From positions 1 through 48,948 of the forward strand of contig JAFEFS010000092.1 of NCBI GenBank assembly GCA_018240465.1: a stretch of 48,948 nt of DNA. Reading direction: 5' to 3'. Every line of letters starts with the position of its first letter. The first letter of the stretch is position 1. Below, one piece after another: positions 27,417-36,670 of this stretch. The translations under genes and the position numbers were made by a program. This DNA comes from Pseudomonadota bacterium (GTDB taxonomy: Bacteria > Pseudomonadota > Gammaproteobacteria > Xanthomonadales > Rhodanobacteraceae). The notes beneath the pieces were generated by a model. It ran no database searches, was not told the DNA's origin, and worked only from the letters and a program-made list of their open reading frames with translations.

Positions 27417-29561
27417 CTATTGCACACACACGGCATATGTGTTGTAGGCGAAACTGTTGCCGTTGTGATTCGTGACGACGAAAGTCCATTGCGTGGCGGA
27501 GCTTGGATAGCTCGATGTGATCGCTGCATAGTTGAGGGCATTGCCACCTGACGTGACATTGAACCCGCCGCTGATCACCTTGCCGGTTGCGCAAGTCACG
27601 TTGACCGTGCATGGGCCGCCGCTAGAACAAGTTCCTGACGGACCGGTAACCGTGCTGACACTGACCGATCCCGCGGCACCGGTAGCACCCGTCGCGCCGG
27701 TAGCGCCTGTTGCTCCAGCGGTACCCGCTGGGCCCTGTGCACCCGTGGCGCCCGCTGGACCCTGCGCGCCGGTGGCGCCCGCAGCGCCCGCCGGACCCTG
27801 TGCACCTGTAGCGCCGGCAGCTCCCGTCGGGCCTTCGGCACCGGTGGCGCCTTGCGCACCCGTGGCGCCCGTAGCACCTGCCGGACCCTGCGCGCCGGTC
27901 GCGCCCGCAACGCCCGCCGGACCCTGTGCACCTGTAGCGCCGGCAGCCCCCGTCGGGCCTTCGGCACCGGTGGCGCCTTGCGCACCCGTGGCGCCCGTAG
28001 CACCTGCCGGACCCTGCGCGCCGGTCGCGCCCGCAACGCCCGCCGGGCCTTCGGCACCGGTGGCGCCTTGCGCACCCGTGGCGCCCGTAGCACCTGCCGG
28101 ACCCTGTGCACCTGTAGCGCCGGCAGCCCCCGCCGGGCCTTCGGCACCGGTGGCGCCTTGCGCACCCGTGGCGCCCGTAGCACCTGCCGGACCCTGCGCG
28201 CCGGACAACGCGATCAAGGCCCAATCAGTCGTATCCGTGGCCGGATCACCTGCGTTGTTCCCCGTCTTGTTGACGTAGGTGGAACCATTTTGGGTCACCA
28301 CGTCATAGGCCGCGTACGTTCCGGTCGCGCCCCAGGCACCGACATAGGAGAAGCTCTGGCCGGTGGCTCCAGTCGCGCCGGTCGCGCCTGTCCCACCAGT
28401 CGCCCCCTGGTTTCCGGTCGCGCCGGTAGTGCCCTGAGCTCCCTGCGGGCCAGTTGGCCCCATTGCTCCCTGCGGACCAATATCGCCCTTGTCTCCCTGT
28501 GCCCCGGTGCTGCCGGTAGTGCCAGTCGGCCCCGTGGCGCCAGTCGCCCCGACTGTTCCCGTGGCTCCGGTCGGACCCGTCACTCCTGCGTCGCCTGTTG
28601 CGCCGGCTGGCCCGGTTGCACCCGTGGAACCGGTTGCGCCTGTGGGGCCCGTGGCGCCGGTGGCTCCCGTCGGACCAGTCGCTCCACCCGTTGTCGCCGA
28701 CGCGCCACGGAAATAACCGAATGCATCGACCACGACCTGGGTCGGATTTTGCGCGAAGATCGCGAACCGGCCACTGTTGGGATTGATCGTCGCGACACCC
28801 GCATTGGCCACGGTTTGGCCACCGAGATAGTTCAGCCAGCTGGTGCCCAAAACGCCGCCATCGGGATAGACGGACAGAAACCCGTAGGCGCTGGGATCAC
28901 CGAGACCGTAGGCCTGCACGGTGATATTGAGCGCCAGGGCAGACGGAATGGCACCGGTATAGCCCGCGCATGCCGAAGAGCCGCCCTGGGCGACGCCGCC
29001 CAAGGCATCGTACGTGCGCGTTTGCAAAGATCCGAAAGCGCCGCCGGCGCCGGGCTGGCGCGTGTCCACGATGCGGCAGGGGGTGATCGCGGTGTAGACC
29101 AGATCGTCCGTCCCGCTGACGCCGCCGCCGGTTTGCGCCGCACCGGCAGTCGTTGCAGTCGCCGCGATCGTGGTGGTCGTATTCGCGCGGCGGACGACCG
29201 ATGCGCTGGCGGCGCTAAGCGCCGCTTCCAGCGAGGGCGCGCTCACCGCTTCGGTGAAGCCGCGTGCATCGCCTTGCATCAGGTTGTTCACGAGTTCGAC
29301 GTGCCGTGGATCCAGCGTGCCATCAGCGCCGGGCTTGTATTGCGCGGCGAACAAGCCGGCGATCTGCTGAGCCTGCGCGAAGCGCTGCTGTGCCTTGGCC
29401 AGAGCGATCGGGTCAAGCCTGGCGGGACTTGCGTTGCGCAACTGCTGCGTGGCGAGCGTGCTGTGCACGTCGTTGAAATCCGCTGCGGATGCCGTCAGCG
29501 CGTAGGAAATGGCGACGGCAAGCGCCGTCATCGTGACGACTTTACGATTTATCAATTGCAT
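27417..29561 (-). CDS. Secreted collagen-like repeat protein
   Basis: A 714-residue protein with a Sec signal peptide ([20 protein letters not shown], cleavage after ASA). The mature part has an alpha-helical region, then a conserved beta domain ([10 protein letters not shown] to VVVDAFGYF, about residues 155-285), then Gly-X-Y triplets rich in GATGPTG as in bacterial collagen-like proteins. The triplets are interrupted by a roughly 50-residue insert ([17 protein letters not shown], ending DTTDWALIA) resembling a CBM5/12 carbohydrate-binding module. A C-terminal beta domain has a Cys pair (GTCSSGGPC). ATG 29561 follows AGGGG at seven bases. A trimeric surface or extracellular fibre is an inference. 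It is flanked by its own terminator. Confidence 0.85.
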   Translation of the reverse strand: MQLINRKVVTMTALAVAISYALTASAADFNDVHSTLATQQLRNASPARLDPIALAKAQQRFAQAQQIAGLFAAQYKPGADGTLDPRHVELVNNLMQGDARGFTEAVSAPSLEAALSAASASVVRRANTTTTIAATATTAGAAQTGGGVSGTDDLVYTAITPCRIVDTRQPGAGGAFGSLQTRTYDALGGVAQGGSSACAGYTGAIPSALALNITVQAYGLGDPSAYGFLSVYPDGGVLGTSWLNYLGGQTVANAGVATINPNSGRFAIFAQNPTQVVVDAFGYFRGASATTGGATGPTGATGATGPTGATGSTGATGPAGATGDAGVTGPTGATGTVGATGATGPTGTTGSTGAQGDKGDIGPQGAMGPTGPQGAQGTTGATGNQGATGGTGATGATGATGQSFSYVGAWGATGTYAAYDVVTQNGSTYVNKTGNNAGDPATDTTDWALIALSGAQGPAGATGATGAQGATGAEGPAGAAGATGAQGPAGATGATGAQGATGAEGPAGVAGATGAQGPAGATGATGAQGATGAEGPTGAAGATGAQGPAGVAGATGAQGPAGATGATGAQGATGAEGPTGAAGATGAQGPAGAAGATGAQGPAGATGAQGPAGTAGATGATGATGATGAAGSVSVSTVTGPSGTCSSGGPCTVNVTCATGKVISGGFNVTSGGNALNYAAITSSYPSSATQWTFVVTNHNGNSFAYNTYAVCVQ
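27705..28205 (-). repeat. Tandem DNA repeats encoding Gly-X-Y triplets
   Basis: Long near-identical units recur. The marker GGGCCTTCGGCACCGGTGGC occurs four times with spacings of 126, 90 and 90 bases, all multiples of 9, so copy number can change without breaking the frame or the Gly-X-Y phase. Most differences are single bases. Confidence 0.9.
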
Positions 29562-29961
29562 GAATTTACCCCTGTATTCATCGGCTGAAAGATGTCTTTT
29601 CGATTCACATGCACAATGGCGTGCACACGGCAGGCATGCCGGTGCACCGCACTGGATTGGATAAAGGCCGTTGTGCTGGTGAACTGGGCGACCATCGGTG
29701 GTCGGCAGCGACGCCGGGACACCGATTGACGACCGGCACATGTAGCGGTGACACGCCCCTCCCCCTACTGCTGGCCGCAGGTATGCAGTGCACGTTCAAT
29801 TTTTCATTTCGCATCCCGCGGACACGCCCCTGCAGCGACCTCAGGTTAATGTTGCCCGTCACGGAATGCAATTGAGGCTATGCGGTACCCGCCACGAAAG
29901 ATGTGGCAGGTCGATCCGGCCCGGATATTCCCGCAGAGGGGGCCGAATATGCTGCGCGCAA
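29562..29961. other. 400-base intergenic region upstream of the collagen-like gene
   Basis: No gene seen. It must hold the promoter of the collagen-like gene, but I find no strong -35/-10. A direct repeat GACACGCCCCT occurs at 29750 and 29821 (71 bases apart). Near the iolG end, weak hairpins occur: GCCAC/GTGGC (29890-29912) and ATCCGG-C-CCGGAT (29914-29926), which might terminate iolG. Confidence 0.5.
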
Positions 29962-30951
29962 TCAGATCAGGCAGGTCAAGGCCCGCGCTTCGCGCCATGA
30001 CCGGGTGGCGAGCTCCGCCAGCTCCAGTGCCTTGATCCCGTCGACCAGGCCTGGAACCGGCCGTGCCGTTCCGGCCAGCAGGTTCGCGAAATGGGCCATC
30101 TCGAGCGCGTAGGCGCGGCGGTACCGATCGAGGAAAAACGGCTCGGGCACGTCGCTGCTGACCGCGCCGGCAAGCGCAGCGATGACTTCCGTAGGCCTGT
30201 GGTTGCCGGCCTGCAGCATGCCGGCCGCGCCCAGCACCTCGATACGCTGATCGTAACCATACGCCGCATGACGCGAGGTGTTGATCACGCAGAGACAGCC
30301 GCGACGCGAACGCAGCGTCACCGCCGCCGTATCGAGATCATGCGCCTGCGCGGCATCGGGACTCAGGCAAGCGCCGGTGGCATGGATTTCGAGGATCTCG
30401 TCGGCGAGCAGCCAGCGGCAGACGTCGAAATCGTGGATCAACATGTCCTTGAACACCCCGCCCGACTGTTTGAGATATTCGAGTGGCGGTGGCGCTGGAT
30501 CCCGGCTGGTCAGCACAACCACCTCGGCCGCGCCGATCTCGCCCGCGTCGAGGCGACGCTTGAGCGCGGCAAAAGTCGGATCGAAGCGGCGCTGGAAGCC
30601 GATCATGCAGGCCACGCCGGCTTCGGCCACGACGCCGGCGCAGGCGCGTGCGTCGTCGAGCTCAGCCGCGACGGGTTTCTCGCAGAAGATCGCCTTGCCC
30701 GCATGCGCGGCGCGCGTGATCAGTTCGGCGTGCATCGCCGTGCTCGCGGCGATGACCACGGCAGCCACGAGCGGGTCCGCCAGCGCACGCTCGGCATCGG
30801 TCGCGGTCGCGGCGAACGCGGCCGCCAGTTCTTCCGCTGCCGCCACGTTGACGTCGATGACGTAGCGCAGCCGCAGGCCCGGTGTCACCGCGATGTTGCC
30901 CGCATGGATGCGGCCGATGCGCCCGGCACCGAACAGCGCGACCTCAAGCAT
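29962..30951 (-). CDS. iolG: myo-Inositol 2-dehydrogenase (Gfo/Idh/MocA family)
   Basis: Oxidises myo-inositol to scyllo-inosose with NAD, the first catabolic step. The 329-residue product has the N-terminal NAD fold (VALFGAGRIGRIHAGNI), the family motif EKPVA with catalytic Lys, and a central GGVFKDMLIHDFDVCRWL where the Asp and His of the IolG active site are expected. ATG 30951 overlaps the end of the regulator gene by eight bases, so the two are one operon. The location beside iolC, D, B and E supports the role. Confidence 0.9.
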   Translation of the reverse strand: MLEVALFGAGRIGRIHAGNIAVTPGLRLRYVIDVNVAAAEELAAAFAATATDAERALADPLVAAVVIAASTAMHAELITRAAHAGKAIFCEKPVAAELDDARACAGVVAEAGVACMIGFQRRFDPTFAALKRRLDAGEIGAAEVVVLTSRDPAPPPLEYLKQSGGVFKDMLIHDFDVCRWLLADEILEIHATGACLSPDAAQAHDLDTAAVTLRSRRGCLCVINTSRHAAYGYDQRIEVLGAAGMLQAGNHRPTEVIAALAGAVSSDVPEPFFLDRYRRAYALEMAHFANLLAGTARPVPGLVDGIKALELAELATRSWREARALTCLI

Positions 30952-31810
30952 CGTAGTCGCCGGTGTGCGCACCTTCATTCGGCTTCAATTCCAGCCGGTA
31001 GGCCAGCGCGACGAACAGCGCCTGGCACAGGCAGATCGTGCTGGTCAATGCACGGAACGCGAACGCGCTCGCTTCCTCGACCTTGAGCAGCACGTTCGCA
31101 TGCGCGGCGAGCGGGCCGAGGTCGGACTCGCTGATCGCGATCACCTTGGCCTTGCGCTGGTGCGCGAGGCGCGCGCAGAACAATGTCTCCTTGCCATAGG
31201 GCGGAAAGCTGATCGCGATCAAGGCATCGCCCTTGCCGATGCTGTGGATCTGCTCGCGATGCATTCCGCCGAGCCCGTCGACCAGGTGCACGCGTTTCTG
31301 CGTGTGTCCCAATGCGTACGCGATATAGCTTGCGATCGCGAATGAGCGGCGCACCGCGACGATGTAGATCTGCTCGGCCTGCTCGAGCAGGTCGACCGCG
31401 GCACGGAAACGCGTGACATCGAAGCGCTCGACGAGTTCGTCGAGGCCGACCCGGCAGGCGTCGATGAAACTGCGCGCGATCTGCGTCTCGTCGAGTTGCT
31501 CCGGACGCCCGGCTATGACGCGGCGAATGCGGTGCTGGTAGCTGCCGGACGGCTCCGCGCGCTCGCGGAAGGCATCGCGAAACACCGCCTGCATCTCGCT
31601 GAAGCCGGAGTAGCCGAAGCGCTGTGCGAAGCGCACGACGGCCGATGGATGCACGTTCGACCCGACCGCCACATCGTTGACCTTCTGCAGCATGATGCTC
31701 GAACGGTGCTGCTCGAGATAACGTGCGATACCCTGCAACTGACGCGGCAGCGACTCGAACTCGTCGGCGACGCGCCGCATGAATTGATCCACTGCATTGC
31801 TGACGGCCAA
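30944..31810 (-). CDS. iolR: RpiR-family regulator of inositol catabolism (IolR-like)
   Basis: A 288-residue regulator with an N-terminal helix-turn-helix (NDVAVGSNVHPSAVVRFAQR) and a C-terminal SIS sugar-phosphate-binding domain (IYIVAVRRSFAIASYIAY, then DALIAISFPPYGKET). RpiR-type proteins repress iol genes in alphaproteobacteria and respond to a phosphorylated intermediate. Two divergent promoter regions of this island carry matching dyads that contain GGAA-N6-TTCC, the site known for S. meliloti IolR. It is transcribed with iolG, divergently from iolC, and lies 43 bases from the first dyad, so autoregulation is likely. Confidence 0.88.
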   Translation of the reverse strand: MAVSNAVDQFMRRVADEFESLPRQLQGIARYLEQHRSSIMLQKVNDVAVGSNVHPSAVVRFAQRFGYSGFSEMQAVFRDAFRERAEPSGSYQHRIRRVIAGRPEQLDETQIARSFIDACRVGLDELVERFDVTRFRAAVDLLEQAEQIYIVAVRRSFAIASYIAYALGHTQKRVHLVDGLGGMHREQIHSIGKGDALIAISFPPYGKETLFCARLAHQRKAKVIAISESDLGPLAAHANVLLKVEEASAFAFRALTSTICLCQALFVALAYRLELKPNEGAHTGDYDA

Positions 31811-31853
31811 GGGCGTGCTCCTGCGCAGATGCGGCTACCGGTGAGTCTGCAAC

Positions 31854-31901
31854 ATATGGAATAAAAATTCCATATTTCCAATTGATGCAATGCGAATTGC
31901 A
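31854..31901. promoter_or_regulatory. Composite IolR-type operator between iolR and iolC
   Basis: Dyad A is ATATGGAAT-AAAA-ATTCCATAT (31854-31875, perfect 9-bp arms); dyad B is TGCAAT-GCGA-ATTGCA (31886-31901). Centres are 29 bp apart. The same pair with the same spacing occurs at 43070-43117. Dyad A contains GGAA-N6-TTCC. Confidence 0.85.
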
Positions 31902-31966
31902 ATGATTGGGGGCAGGCCCTATTCTCACCCATACGACGCGCTTTTTCGCAAGCCCACGAGTCGCGC

Positions 31967-33955
31967 ATGACAGAATCCGTTCACTCCGCCGCCTCGCGCC
32001 CGCTCGACGCCATCTTCCTCGGCCGTGTGGCCGTCGACTTCTATGCGCAGCAGATCGGTGCGCGCCTGGAGGACGCGACGAGCTTCGCCCGGTATCTCGG
32101 CGGGTCATCGGGCAACACGGCATTCGGTTGCGCGCGGCTCGGCCTCAAGATCTCGATGCTCAGCCGAGTCGGCGACGACCAGATGGGCCGCTTCCTGACC
32201 GAAACGCTTGTGCGCGAAGGCTGCGACGTCTCGCATCTGCGCGTCGATCCGGACCGCCTGACCGCATTCGTTCTGCTCGGCATCAAGGATCGCGACACCT
32301 TCCCGCTCCTGTTCCACCGCGAGAACTGCGCCGACATGGCGCTGGCCGCGGACGACATCGACGAAACCCACATCGCCTCGGCGCGCGCGCTCGCCATCAC
32401 CGGCACGCACCTGTCGACGCCCGGCACTCTCGCCGCCTGCCGCCGTGCGCTCGATCTCGCACAAAAGCACGGCCTGCGGCGCGTGCTCGACATCGACTAC
32501 CGCCCGGTGCTCTGGGGCCTTGCCCCGCGCAGCGACGGTGCCACGCGCTTCGTCGCGAATGCGCAGGTGACTGCGCATCTGCGCGAAATGCTGCCTTCGT
32601 TCGATCTCATCGTCGGCACCGAGGAAGAATTCCGCGTCGCCGGCGGCGGCGACGATCTGGTCGCCGCGCTGCGCAACGTGCGCGCCGCGACCCCGGCACT
32701 GCTCGTGATAAAGCGCGGTGCGCTCGGCTGCAACGTGATCGCCGACGAAATTCCGCCGCGCATCGATGATGCGCCGCTGTTCCGCGCGCCGCAGGTCGAG
32801 GTACTCAACGTGCTCGGCGCGGGCGATGCGTTTCTGGCCGGGTTCCTTTGCGGCTGGCTGGGCGACGAGCCGATCGAACGCTGCTGCGCTTGGGCGAATG
32901 CCTGCGGCGCCATCGTCGTCTCGCGTCACGGCTGCGCGCCGGCGATGCCGAGCCGCGCCGAACTCGATCATTTCCTCGCCCAGGTCAAGCTCGATCCGGC
33001 ACGCGCGCGTCGCCCCGATCGCGATGCCGATCTCGCCCATCTGCATCGCGTCAGCGTGGCGCGAGCGCGCTGGGACGACCTGCACGTGTTCGCTTTCGAC
33101 CACCGCAGCGCGCTGGAGGAGTTGGCCCGCGGCCGTGGAGCGGATGCCGAGGCACGTCTGTGCATGTTCAAGACCCTGCTGCTGCGCGCGACCGAGCAGA
33201 CCGAACGGATATCCGGTCTCGCCGGTCGCATTGGAGTATTGATCGACGACCGCTACGGCCAGGATGCGCTCAACGCCGCGAGCGGGCGCGGCTGGTGGAT
33301 CGGCCGCCCGGTCGAACTTCCCGACACGACACCGCTCGCGTTCGAACGCGGCGGCTCGATCGGCACGCATCTGATCACCTGGCCGCACGAGCACACGATC
33401 AAATGCCTGGTCGTCTTCGACCCCGACGATGCCACGCAACGAGCCGAGCAAGAGCGGCAGCTGCGCACGCTCTGCGACGCGGCCTGCACCAGCGGACACG
33501 AACTGTTGATCGAAGTGATTGCGCCACTGCGCGCCGTGCCGGCGCGGCGCGGCGACCTCGTGCGTCGCGCGATCGAGTGCATCTACGCCTGCGGCATCAA
33601 GCCGCACTGGTGGAAGCTCGCGCCGCCGGATGCGGCCGACTGGCCCGCTCTGGATGCGCTGATCCTGCGCAGCGACCCGTGGTGTCGCGGTGTGCTCCTG
33701 CTCGGCGCCGACGCACCGCTCGTCGGTCTCGCCGCCGGTTTCGCCGCAGCCACCTCGAGTGCGACTTGCCGCGGCTTCGCCGTCGGCCGCAGCGTGTTCG
33801 CCGAACCCGCGCGCAGCTGGTTTGCGGGCGAGATCGACGCGGACACGCTGGTCGCGCGCGTGCACGCGAACCAGCGCGAACTCGCTGCACTCTGGCGCGC
33901 GGCGCGCGACAATGTCGTCCGCAACGGCGCAGGCAAACTTTCCGCAAACGCATGA
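31967..33955 (+). CDS. iolC: 5-Dehydro-2-deoxygluconokinase fused to a DUF2090 (IolJ-like) domain
   Basis: A 662-residue bifunctional protein. Residues 1 to about 335 are a PfkB/ribokinase-type kinase (LGGSSGNTAFGCARLG, and GAGD at 284-287 with the catalytic Asp) that phosphorylates 2-deoxy-5-keto-gluconate. Residues from about 350 to the end are a DUF2090 domain with aldolase-like barrel features (FAFDHRSALEELA, VLIDDRYGQDAL, IKPHWWKL), proposed to cleave the phosphorylated product. This fusion is common in proteobacterial iol clusters. It heads the plus-strand operon iolC-iolD-iolB; its TGA overlaps the iolD ATG. Confidence 0.93.
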   Translation: MTESVHSAASRPLDAIFLGRVAVDFYAQQIGARLEDATSFARYLGGSSGNTAFGCARLGLKISMLSRVGDDQMGRFLTETLVREGCDVSHLRVDPDRLTAFVLLGIKDRDTFPLLFHRENCADMALAADDIDETHIASARALAITGTHLSTPGTLAACRRALDLAQKHGLRRVLDIDYRPVLWGLAPRSDGATRFVANAQVTAHLREMLPSFDLIVGTEEEFRVAGGGDDLVAALRNVRAATPALLVIKRGALGCNVIADEIPPRIDDAPLFRAPQVEVLNVLGAGDAFLAGFLCGWLGDEPIERCCAWANACGAIVVSRHGCAPAMPSRAELDHFLAQVKLDPARARRPDRDADLAHLHRVSVARARWDDLHVFAFDHRSALEELARGRGADAEARLCMFKTLLLRATEQTERISGLAGRIGVLIDDRYGQDALNAASGRGWWIGRPVELPDTTPLAFERGGSIGTHLITWPHEHTIKCLVVFDPDDATQRAEQERQLRTLCDAACTSGHELLIEVIAPLRAVPARRGDLVRRAIECIYACGIKPHWWKLAPPDAADWPALDALILRSDPWCRGVLLLGADAPLVGLAAGFAAATSSATCRGFAVGRSVFAEPARSWFAGEIDADTLVARVHANQRELAALWRAARDNVVRNGAGKLSANA

Positions 33956-35835
33956 ACAAGGCAACGATCCGGCTCACCGCAGCACAGGCGCTGGTACGCT
34001 ATCTCGCGGCGCAGCACGTGCGCGTCGGTGACGAGGTTCTGCCGTTATTTGCCGGCATGTTCGCGATCTTTGGCCACGGCAACGTTGCCGCCCTGGGCGA
34101 GGCGCTGTACGAACATCGCAACGCGCTGCCGACGTATCGTGCGCACAACGAACAGGCGATGGCGCACACCGCGATCGCCTACGCCAAGGCGCAGATGCGC
34201 AGACGCGTCATCGCGGTCACTACCTCGATCGGCCCCGGCGCGACCAATCTCGTCACCGCCGCGGCACTGGCCCACGTCAACCGCCTGCCCGTGCTGCTGC
34301 TGCCCGGCGACGTTTTCGTCTCGCGCGCCCCCGATCCGGTGCTGCAGCAGATCGAGGATTTCGCCGACGGCACGGTCAGCGTCAACGACTGTCTCAGGCC
34401 GGTTTCGCGTTACTTCGACCGCATCGTCGCGCCGTCGCAATTGCTGACCGCATTGCCGCGCGCCGTGCATGTGTTGACCGATCCGGCGCGATGCGGTCCG
34501 GTCACGCTCGCCTTGCCGCAGGACGTGCAAGCCCAGGCGTTCGACTTCCCCGCCGCGTTCTTCGAGCCGCGCGTCGTGGTTGCACCGGCAACACTGCCGG
34601 CGCCCGAGCAGATCGCCGCTGCCGCCGAGGCGCTGCGCGCGGCCCGGCGACCGATCATCGTCGCCGGCGGCGGCGTGCTGTACGGCGAGGCCGCGGATGC
34701 TTTGCGCATTTTCGCCGAACGCCATGCGATCCCGGTCGCCGAAACGCAGGCCGGCAAAGGCAGCCTGCCGTTCGATCATCCGCTGCAACTCGGTCCGGTC
34801 GGTGTCTGCGGCAGCGCCTCGGCGAACGCGCTTTGCACCGAGGCCGATTTCGTTCTCGCCGTCGGCACGCGTCTCGCCGACTTCACCACGGGCTCGAACG
34901 CGCTATACGCCCAGGCACGGCTGGTGACCCTCAACGTCAACGCCTACGATGCGCAGAAGAACGCGGCGATCGCGATCGTCGCCGACGCGAACAAGGGGCT
35001 GACCGCGCTCGCCGATGCGCTGACCGGCTTGCGGTCGGCAACGGATTGGTGCGATCGTGCGGTCCGCCTCGGCGACGAATGGCGAGTGAAAGTCGAATGC
35101 CTGACCGCCGCGCGTGAACTTCGCGCGGACGAACTGCCCTACGAAGCCGACGTGATCGGCGCCGTGCAGCGTTCGGCCGCCGATTCGGTCGACAATGACA
35201 TCGTCGTCTGTGCCGCAGGCGGCCTGCCCGGCGAACTGGTCAAGCTCTGGCGTACGTGCAGCCCCGGTGGTTACCATGTCGAATACGGCTACTCGTGCAT
35301 GGGTTACGAGATCGCCGGCGGCCTCGGCGTGAAGATGGCGAAACCCGAGCGCGAAGTCATCGTCATGGTCGGCGACGGCAGCTATCTGATGCTCAACTCC
35401 GAAATCGCCACTTCGGTGATGCTCGGCCACAAGCTCATCATCCTCGTGCTCGACAACCGCGGCTTCGGCTGCATCGGCCGCCTGCAGCGCGCATGCGGCG
35501 ACGTGCCGTTCAACAACCTGCTCGATGAGGACTGCGCCACCGCTGCCGGCGGTGCGCCCGTGGTCGACTTCGCCGCGCATGCGCGCGCGCTGGGTGCGTC
35601 TGCCGAACATGTCGCCGACATCGCGCAGCTCGAGCACGCGCTGCGACGTGCGCGTGCCGCGAAAAACACGTACGTCGTTTCGATCCGCACCGATCCGCAC
35701 CGCAGCACGGCGGAAGGCGGCAGCTGGTGGGAAGTCGCCGTGCCCGAAGTTTCCGCGCGCGAATCGGTGCGCGACGCACGCGCCGCCTACGCCGCCGCGC
35801 TGCGCAGGCGCGACGGTGACAGCGACGCGCAATGA
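33952..35835 (+). CDS. iolD: 3D-(3,5/4)-trihydroxycyclohexane-1,2-dione hydrolase
   Basis: A 627-residue thiamine-diphosphate enzyme that opens the inositol-derived ring to 5-deoxy-glucuronate. Features are a ThDP-family N-terminal domain (the catalytic Glu is expected in the RAHNEQAMAHTAIAYAK region), the middle domain with VAGGGVLYGEA, and the C-terminal cofactor motif GDGSYLMLNSEIATSV. ATG 33952 overlaps the iolC stop (ATGA); the frame is open far upstream in another reading of iolC, but that part is a shadow. Followed by iolB with another ATGA overlap. Confidence 0.95.
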   Translation: MNKATIRLTAAQALVRYLAAQHVRVGDEVLPLFAGMFAIFGHGNVAALGEALYEHRNALPTYRAHNEQAMAHTAIAYAKAQMRRRVIAVTTSIGPGATNLVTAAALAHVNRLPVLLLPGDVFVSRAPDPVLQQIEDFADGTVSVNDCLRPVSRYFDRIVAPSQLLTALPRAVHVLTDPARCGPVTLALPQDVQAQAFDFPAAFFEPRVVVAPATLPAPEQIAAAAEALRAARRPIIVAGGGVLYGEAADALRIFAERHAIPVAETQAGKGSLPFDHPLQLGPVGVCGSASANALCTEADFVLAVGTRLADFTTGSNALYAQARLVTLNVNAYDAQKNAAIAIVADANKGLTALADALTGLRSATDWCDRAVRLGDEWRVKVECLTAARELRADELPYEADVIGAVQRSAADSVDNDIVVCAAGGLPGELVKLWRTCSPGGYHVEYGYSCMGYEIAGGLGVKMAKPEREVIVMVGDGSYLMLNSEIATSVMLGHKLIILVLDNRGFGCIGRLQRACGDVPFNNLLDEDCATAAGGAPVVDFAAHARALGASAEHVADIAQLEHALRRARAAKNTYVVSIRTDPHRSTAEGGSWWEVAVPEVSARESVRDARAAYAAALRRRDGDSDAQ

Positions 35836-36632
35836 CGACGATGAGCCTTCTGGTCAAGGCAAAAGCGGACGCGCAACATCTCGTCCACATCACCCCGCAG
35901 TCGGCGGGCTGGCGCCATGTCGGCTTCGATGCCTGGCGCCTCGGCGCCGGCACGGAGTTGCGCATCGATCTTCCCGCCGGACGCGAAGGCTGTCTCGTCG
36001 TATTGAGCGGCACGGTCGACCTGCAGGCCGGCGACCTGCGCCGCGAGCGTTGCGGCGGACGCGCAAGCGTGTTCGACGAGCAAGCACCGCACGCACTGTA
36101 CGCGCCGCCGCGCACGTCGATCCACGTGCGTGCGCACGATGCGGTCGAACTCGCGCTGGCGAGTGCGCCAGCGACGGGCCTCCACCCCACGCGCGTGATC
36201 GAACCCGCGCAGATGGCGCGCTCCACGCGCGGCATCGGCAGCAACGAGCGCTTCATCTGCGACGTGCTGCCGCAGACACAGGTAGCGGAATCACTGCTCG
36301 TCGTCGAGGTACGCACGCCGGCAGCGCATTCATCCAGCTATCCGCCGCACAAGCACGACAGCGACGATCCGCCGCACGAAACCTGGCTCGAAGAGGTCTA
36401 CTACCACCGCATCGATCCGCCGCAGGGCTTCGCCCTGCAGCGCGTCTACACCGATGCGCGCGACCTCGACGAGACGATGGCCGCACACGATCATGACGTC
36501 GTGCTCGTGCCGCGCGGCTATCATCCGGTGGTGATGCCGCACGCCTACAACGGCTACTACCTCAACGTCATGGCCGGGCCGCGCCGCGAATGGCGCATCC
36601 GCAACGACCCGGCGCACGAATGGATGTTGTAG
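35832..36632 (+). CDS. iolB: 5-Deoxy-glucuronate isomerase
   Basis: A 266-residue double-cupin protein that isomerises 5-deoxy-glucuronate to 2-deoxy-5-keto-gluconate. The metal-site His and Glu residues are visible in SSYPPHKHD and in the ETWLEEVYYHRIDPPQGF block, with a second cupin ending VPRGYHPVVMPHAYNGYYLN. Last gene of the plus-strand operon, coupled to iolD by ATGA. Confidence 0.95.
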   Translation: MTTMSLLVKAKADAQHLVHITPQSAGWRHVGFDAWRLGAGTELRIDLPAGREGCLVVLSGTVDLQAGDLRRERCGGRASVFDEQAPHALYAPPRTSIHVRAHDAVELALASAPATGLHPTRVIEPAQMARSTRGIGSNERFICDVLPQTQVAESLLVVEVRTPAAHSSSYPPHKHDSDDPPHETWLEEVYYHRIDPPQGFALQRVYTDARDLDETMAAHDHDVVLVPRGYHPVVMPHAYNGYYLNVMAGPRREWRIRNDPAHEWML

Positions 36633-36635
36633 CGC

Positions 36636-36670
36636 TTGCTGCCCTGCTCCCGCGCGGAAAGGCGCAGCAA
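36636..36670. terminator. Hairpin between convergent operons
   Basis: TTGCTG-CC and GG-CG-CAGCAA pair around a GC-rich loop in the 38-base gap between iolB and the convergent dehydrogenase gene. No T run, so strength is uncertain. Confidence 0.45.

Noticed and set aside
27705..28205. Repeats read as a CRISPR array
   Set aside because: Repeat units are contiguous coding repeats with multiples-of-9 spacing; there are no unique spacers and no cas genes.
27852..29588. 578-codon plus-strand frame opposite the collagen-like gene
   Set aside because: It is an antisense shadow of Gly-X-Y codons and has no domain; the minus-strand gene has signal peptide, domains, RBS and terminator.
29600..29900. 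Riboswitch (c-di-GMP type) upstream of the collagen-like gene
   Set aside because: I looked for the conserved GEMM-type core and did not find it; only a short direct repeat is present.
32848..33951. Extended N-terminus for iolD
   Set aside because: The added part lies in another frame of iolC; ATG 33952 overlaps the iolC stop and gives the standard IolD start.
32105..33964. 619-codon minus-strand frame opposite iolC
   Set aside because: Shadow of a GC-rich gene; the plus strand encodes a complete kinase-DUF2090 fusion.
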